In this document: in pieces, positions 58,430 through 64,000 of the stretch
Numbering within the stretch: position 1 is the first letter of the stretch
Layout of the letters: each line of letters opens with the position of its first letter
Source: Hevea brasiliensis
Lineage: Eukaryota; Streptophyta; Magnoliopsida; Malpighiales; Euphorbiaceae
Direction: 5' to 3'
NCBI RefSeq assembly: GCF_030052815.1
Contig: NC_079496.1
Location: 68,189,652 to 68,253,651 of the forward strand
DNA: 64,000 bases
Program-made: the position numbers and the translations under genes
The notes under the pieces: model-generated
Database searches by the model: none
Seen by the model: the letters and a program-made list of their open reading frames with translations, nothing else
Told to the model about the DNA's origin: nothing

Positions 58430-61400
58430 TGTCACACCTTACCCCTCCGTAAGGAATAACATGATCCCGTGGTATACCTAATGAATTACCGAACTTCTCC
58501 TACCGATAACCCATTAAATATACTACAAGGGATTTTAAACCAATTTTCATTCATTTTTAAAGTGTTGAAACATTTTGAACATGGATTAAAACCTTTACTT
58601 GAAATTAAGTTATAGTCAAATTTTTAATTAATATAAAATCTCCATAATTTTTACAGAAAATTCAGCAAAGTGCCGTCTATAATTTGAGAAAATAGTTCTT
58701 CAAAAACCTGTAAAAACACTCCCAATATGCATTTAAATCCCAAACTCTAATATTCTTAACACAATTTAATCTCAACAACCACCATTTCAAGCAATTCATA
58801 AAAAAAAATATTTCAAAATAAACTGAGCATTTCACTAAATAATATAAGAAGTTTATATTACAACATTTACACAAATCAAACGTAAATTACAAAATTTATT
58901 ACACATCTGCTCAAGTCTAATGCACCTACATGCAGTGACATATACATCAAAATGAAAATATACAAGGGTACAATCTATATAACCGGTAAATATCCAAAAT
59001 GCTGATCACTTCAAGTCACAAGCAGTCTACTCTGCTACTTTATCTACCTCTCTACTGCGACAGCAATAAAAAGCTATCGTTGAGCCAAAGACTCAGTGGT
59101 GCACAACTTTAAGAGAATAATAAATTAAACAGCACATAAATCACAATTGCTTAAATTAAATCAATTGAGATAATAACACATATAATATCATGCTTTATTT
59201 TTAATGCCAGAAAATTTCTTAAAATAAATCAAATCACAGAACAATTTCTTTTGAAATGTCATACAGCTTAATCATGATCCAAATATCCAATTCATCCCAA
59301 TAGCTAAAGGCTAATGAGGAATACCAAGGCTAGCTAGCACAATATATGAGTACTCATTCAATTCATCCTTAACTGGCACACACCTCAACACTTCAGCCAG
59401 AGAGGGAATTCAAAACCAATTCATCCCACTAAGCAAGCTAGTGAGGAATTCAAACAATTAATCACGATTGCTGTGGTTTCAAACTATTTTAACCAATTTT
59501 CAAACATCAAAATAGCCATCAATTCACATTCAAACTAATTTCCCAACATTTGGGCCAACAACACATAAATTGTATTATTTCAAATATTCGATATAAATGA
59601 GGTCATAAATTAAATAATTTAATTTCACAATTCCTTCAAATCAAAATCCAAATTGAAATTTGAAAATGAACTAGTTGTTGTGCACAAACCTCAAATGACT
59701 CGCCTCTTGACCTTGACTCACTTTTTCTTTATCCTTCCCAGTGTTTCGTTCTACTGAAACACACAATTCAAAGTGTTTCAATACTTATTCAATTCATTTC
59801 TAATAAGTAATCCAAGAATTAAATTTTGTAGACTTCATCTACCCCATAAAATTGAGTCCTTTGTACTTGGTGTAATTGTGGTTACTATTTATTTGACCAA
59901 TTAGGTAAGATGTTGACTTTTTCATACTTAAGGGGTGTACTAGTTCTAATTGCACCCACATACCACATTTTGGATTACAAATGTGTTGGCATGGATTACT
60001 AATTGAAATTTAAAACTCCCTAGGAGAAATTGTAATTTTTCAGTTTTGGCCTCTAAAGTTTACTGTTCCATTGGCCTATTCTACAGTGAAAATTTGGCTA
60101 ACTTTCCTCCATCAAAGTTGTTACTTAATGTCTTAACTTTAATTCCCTTTTTCAATAACTCCATTTAGAGTTTCGTAGCTCAAGTTATGGCTATTTAACC
60201 ATAACTGGCCAGATTGGCCAATTTCAGAATTCTGGGCAAATTTTAGATTCTAGCAGATTTGGTGACCAAACTTGTGCTAGCAGTTTGATTTGGTGAGAGG
60301 CCAAACTAGGTTCTATGTTCTTCATGAAAGTTGTTTTACTATGTCATAGATTTCTAATGATATAAAAGTCAGGTCATTTGGACCTTCCTACACCAAGTTA
60401 TGACTATTTGAACATGTACTGTTCATATGGTCAGTTTTGCCTAGTGGCAGGGTACCTAATCCAAATTTAACCAAATTTTACACTAACTTATGGTCAGTTT
60501 TAGGGCAAAGTTTCTGCAGAAAATTGTTGCTTTGGATCTTAATTTTCATCTCTAATTGGCCTCACACCAATTGGAGGAACAAAATTTCAGTTATACTCAT
60601 TTGAATGGGCATAGGTCAAGCTCCCAAAATTGAACCTTGCACATTCACAATTCAATTCTAATTTTAATCATTCACTCACCCTTCTAACCACACCAATTGA
60701 CCAATTTAAGCATCAATTAGGTCAACTGGGCATCAATTCACCAAAATCCCCAACTTTGCATTAAACCCTAATATCAAGAACCTTAATTTTCAATTGTCAC
60801 AATTCAAGTAAATTTCACTTTATTAAACACATTTTTTTCCTTAATCTAAGTTCAAATTCACATGTATTTCTATTAATTCCCATCAAATTCATCAACCCTA
60901 TCTCCCACTAAGTTGGCCAAAATTCTTGTTTCTCTTTACATGCATAATCTTTTCAACTTATCATGCAATTTCTCCTTTACAAGCTTCAATCAATTTAATT
61001 AAAAAGGAATTTAAGTTAGAGAGACACTTACCTCACTTGTTCTTCTTCCAATTGCCTAACTCCTTCAAGATTTCTTAATTCTCCTTCTATCTATCTTCAA
61101 TTCAAGATCAATTATAAGGTTTCCAAGTAGTGGGCTATGAATTTAGTGGAAGAATTTTCAAAGAAGAGAGCTTGAGAAGTTGATAAAGAAAATGGAGGAG
61201 AGAGAGAGTGGTAGCCGGCCAAGGTAGAAGAAATGGGAATAGTTTTATTTTTAATTCAAATTTTCTCCTTTTATGTGTTAATTATCCTCCCACATTTTCA
61301 TAATTCAAAATTAGATATTAATTAGGTCATGCTTACCTCATTGATGATGTCATAATCTTTTTACTTTTTGAATTTCTTTCTTTTCTTTTTCATTTTCTTT

Positions 61401-61902
61401 CACTCACCTCTTCAATTTGAATTTAATTTTCACTATTTAATTCCTACATTTTATTGGACATTTAGGCCAAAAGTCACCTCTAAGGGTGAAATTGACCATT
61501 TTGCCCCCTACCAATCTGTTCCGTTTCTCCAACAGCATTTAATTGTTTCTGGAACCTTAGTTCAATTTTTCGAACTGGTTTTATATTCTTTTCTGTGATT
61601 TTTATATTACCCTTAGCTTCACAATAATTCTTAGGCCTGAGGTGTCATAAGCTCCCACTCGAAAATAGGGCAACGTCTGGCCTCGCAGTCACTTCTTGGT
61701 ATGGTCACTCATCACTATGGCCTTGGCTCATTTAACTTTTTATGCTTTGTTTTTCTTATTTTTATTTCATCTTAATTTAGTTGTTATTATTTTTCATTCA
61801 TGGCTTTTCTAGGTGACTTAGTTAAGCCTCTTGATTGTCCAGACCGACACTAGTTATCGGAATAGTACAATGTATAGAACTAGTGAATGTAAGGGTGTTA
61901 CA
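58430..61902 (-). mobile_element. Element E: 5' LTR
   Basis: LTR of 3.47 kb, TGTCACACCTTACCCC to AAGGGTGTTACA. Landmarks (complement): hairpin pair 59057-59102, canonical donor AG/GTAAGTG (G at 61031), 5S-like segment about 61684-61738, more decayed than in B. It is inserted in element I's LTR; the following CATAT would be its duplication, but E's left end is not in the window. Confidence 0.92.
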
Positions 61903-62842
61903 CATATACATGTGCTAGCTAGCTTTGCATTCCCCATTAGCCTTTGGTTATTGGGACGAATTGGATAATCGTATCATGTTCAAAACTGTGTGACTTTTCG
62001 AAATTCTTGTTGTATGATTTATCGAATAAAGTTTAGTTTATTTAAGAAATTTTCTAGCTTTAAAAATAAAGCATGATTTTATATTTGTTAATATTTTAAT
62101 TGATTTCATTTATAAAATTGTGATTATGTTAATGTGTAAATTATTATTTTCTTTAAGTTGTGCACCACTGAGTCTTTAGCTCAACGATAGCTTGTTTATG
62201 CTGTCGCAGGTAAAGAGGCAGATAAAACAGCAGAGTAGACTGCTTGTGACTTGGAGTGGTCAGCTTTTTGGAGTATTTACCGGGTACATAAATTGTACCC
62301 TTATAGATTTTCGCTTAATGTATATGTATCTGTGTGTATGTACATAACAAACTTGAGCAGTTGTATAAAGATTTTGGAATTTTATTTTTGATCAATGTAA
62401 ATATTTATAATGTAAACCTGTTATTTTCTTATTAATGAAATGCTTAAGTTTCTTTTTGAATTTTTCAAATAATAAATTGCTTGAAATTGTGTTGTTGAGA
62501 TTGAATTGTATTGAAAATGTTGCAGTTCTAGTTAAGACACATATATTGAAAGTGTTTATAATAGGTTTTGAGGAACTATTTTCTCAAATTACAGACTGCA
62601 CTCTGCCGAAATTTTTGTAAAATTTTCGAAATCCCTAATTAATTAAAAATTTGACTCATGACATAAACCTTAATTAAAAGCTTTCAATAAGTTTTCAACA
62701 TTTCCTTACAATTTAAAATAAATAGAAATTGGTTTAAAATCCCTTGTAGTATATTTAATGGGTTATCGGTAGGCGAAGTTCGATAATTCATTAGGTATAC
62801 TATGAGATCATATTATGCCTTACAGAGAGATAAGGTGTGACA
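61903..62842 (+). mobile_element. Element I: 5' LTR, 3' part only
   Basis: E-family-like LTR in + orientation, cut on the left by E. It matches the reverse complement of E LTR positions from about 59350 down to 58430 and ends AAGGTGTGACA. The hairpin pair (62161-62209: GCTGTCG/CGATAGC and TGAGTC/GCTCA arms) is present. Confidence 0.9.
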
Positions 62843-62850
62843 TGTTTTAA

Positions 62851-62862
62851 TAGTATCAAAGC
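62851..62862 (+). promoter_or_regulatory. Element I: decayed PBS
   Basis: TAGTATCAAAGC against the canonical TGGTATCAGAGC (two changes), 8 nt after the LTR; both look like G-to-A changes. Confidence 0.75.
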
Positions 62863-63006
62863 TAGCTTTCAAAGCATGTTTTGAACTATAAATTTGAATA
62901 TTTTCTTTGATAAGTACAACTGCTCAATATCATTGATTGATACATACGGTCCATTATATTATAGATATGAACTAATGGAGGAAAATCTCCTTGTATTGTG
63001 TATTCA

Positions 63007-64000
63007 GGAGATAGAATATCCTCTAATTGAACATGGAAGAAGGAGATTGCTCAGTTGAGCAATCAGTTGAGGCTGAGGCACAAGAGGAAGCCCCAGCTCT
63101 TCAGAATGCTAGCGGGTCAATTACACCAGCTCTTCCCATGCAGCAATTCCCTGCACAGTTTGCTCAAAAAATGGCGGCTTTATTTCAACAAATGGCTGGG
63201 AACATGCCAGCCCAAGCACCAATTCAATCACTAATAGTGCAACCACAGCCTCTATCCAGGTAGTATGACAAGCTAATCAAATATGGAGCTACTGAGTTTA
63301 AGGGAACAGTGGACCCACTGGAGGCAGAGCAGTGGATTAAAAGAATAGAGAGAGTATTTAAGAAGCTACACTACACAGAAGAACTAAAGTTTGAGTACTC
63401 AATCTCACTATTACAGAGGGATGCGTATGATTGGTGGAAAACCATCCCCCATAGTTTGGTGGAACCCCCAGTGTTGACATGGGATGATTTTCTTAGAGAG
63501 TTCAAATAGAAATACGTACCTGACACTTATGTGGACATGAAACTTCAAGAATTTTTCAGTTTAAAACAAGGGAGCCAAATAGTAGCAGAGTATGAAAGGG
63601 AATTCTCCCACCTGAACCACTATGCCGGGAGCCTACTCACTACTAGTAGAGAAAGATGCTAACGGTTTGAGGCTAGATTGAAGCCTAGTTTGAGAATGCA
63701 AGTGGTCAGATTCCAGCATGATAATTTTTCTAAACTAATGGCTCAAGCCCTAGAGTTAGAAAGGATAGAATTAGAAGGTGCACCAGTGAAAGAGAAAGCA
63801 GAAAAAGAGAATAGTGATAAGTCAATGGACTAGAGTTCCAGTGGTAATACTAGTAAAAGGAAGAACTTCGAGGGATATAGTAGAAAAAAATCTGGTAAAG
63901 AAAGATTTTCGGGATAGAAACCACCTCGATCTAGTCACCAGATGATCAGGAGTTCTCTCCCTCCTCATTCATGTGAGACATGTGGTAAGAACCATGGAGG
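63007..64000 (+). pseudogene. Element I: gag, runs off the window
   Basis: An acceptor-like TATTCAG/GAG lies at 63001-63010; the gag ATG is at 63033 (MEEGDCSVEQSVEAEAQ). Core motifs: VDPLEAEQWIKRIERVFKKLH, DAYDWWKTIPHSLVEPP, AEYEREFSHLNHYAGS, MQVVRFQHDNFSKL and the start of the nucleocapsid (CETCGKNHGG) at the window edge. In-frame stops at 63261, 63507, about 63660, about 63830 and about 63916 break it, mostly at positions where one G-to-A or C-to-T change explains the stop. Confidence 0.9.

Noticed and set aside
1..64000. Host protein-coding gene among the elements
   Set aside because: Every stretch longer than about 300 bases could be assigned to an LTR, gag-pol remnant, leader or TRIM-like fragment; no host exon pattern seen.

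Overview
The window is a block of nested long-terminal-repeat (LTR) retrotransposons from a flowering-plant nuclear genome. The evidence is wall-to-wall Ty3/gypsy chromovirus-type gag-pol remnants, primer binding sites matching plant initiator tRNA-Met (TGGTATCAGAGC), 5-bp target-site duplications, and AT-rich LTRs of 2.4 to 4.7 kb. I could not recognise any host protein gene, rRNA gene or tRNA gene. The species cannot be fixed from this sequence; a dicot with a repeat-rich genome is the best reading. I name the elements A to I for this window only.

Layout from left to right. 1-2186 is the right part of an LTR of element H, inserted in LTR F (2187-4817 and 7227-7972). F is itself split by the solo LTR G (4818-7226). 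7973-8375 is a protease fragment of element E. 8376-47220 is element D1 (+ strand), a coding-free element with 4.2 to 4.65-kb LTRs and only about 0.48 kb of internal sequence. Its 5' LTR is split by element C (- strand, 11738-41242, duplication AATAC). C's left LTR is split by element A (- strand, 13310 to about 23752, truncated at its right end). C's RNase H region is split by element B (- strand, 25066-35871, duplication CCTCT). 47221-48582 is a second E segment (RNase H to protease). 48583-53165 is a solo D LTR (D2). 53166-58429 is E protease, gag and leader, interrupted by a solo A-family LTR (53999-57288, duplication TAGAC) and a TRIM-like fragment (about 57383-57739). 58430-61902 is the E 5' LTR. 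61903-64000 is the + strand element I, into whose 5' LTR E inserted.

Nesting reaches five levels (I, E, D1, C, then A or B). All pol genes are broken. A is the most complete: gag, protease, reverse transcriptase, RNase H, integrase and a C-terminal chromodomain can all be traced. B has full-length, similar LTRs and an intact duplication but has lost most of pol. D never shows a coding region, yet its leader is homologous to A's and its 3' internal part to B's.

Points beyond routine annotation: (1) most LTR copies here, from several families, carry a degenerate 5S-rRNA-like sense-strand segment close to the LTR 5' end; (2) nearly every LTR copy that reaches this region carries a GTAAGT or GTTAGT splice-donor-like site downstream of the promoter region, matched by a pyrimidine-tract/AG site just before gag, suggesting a leader intron of roughly 2.3 to 3.5 kb; (3) A's integrase has a 75-nt GT-AG insertion whose removal restores the reading frame; (4) E and the D insertion in it were tandemly duplicated, shown by two D copies in the same E site with the same CTAAC duplication; (5) the LTRs share covarying hairpins.
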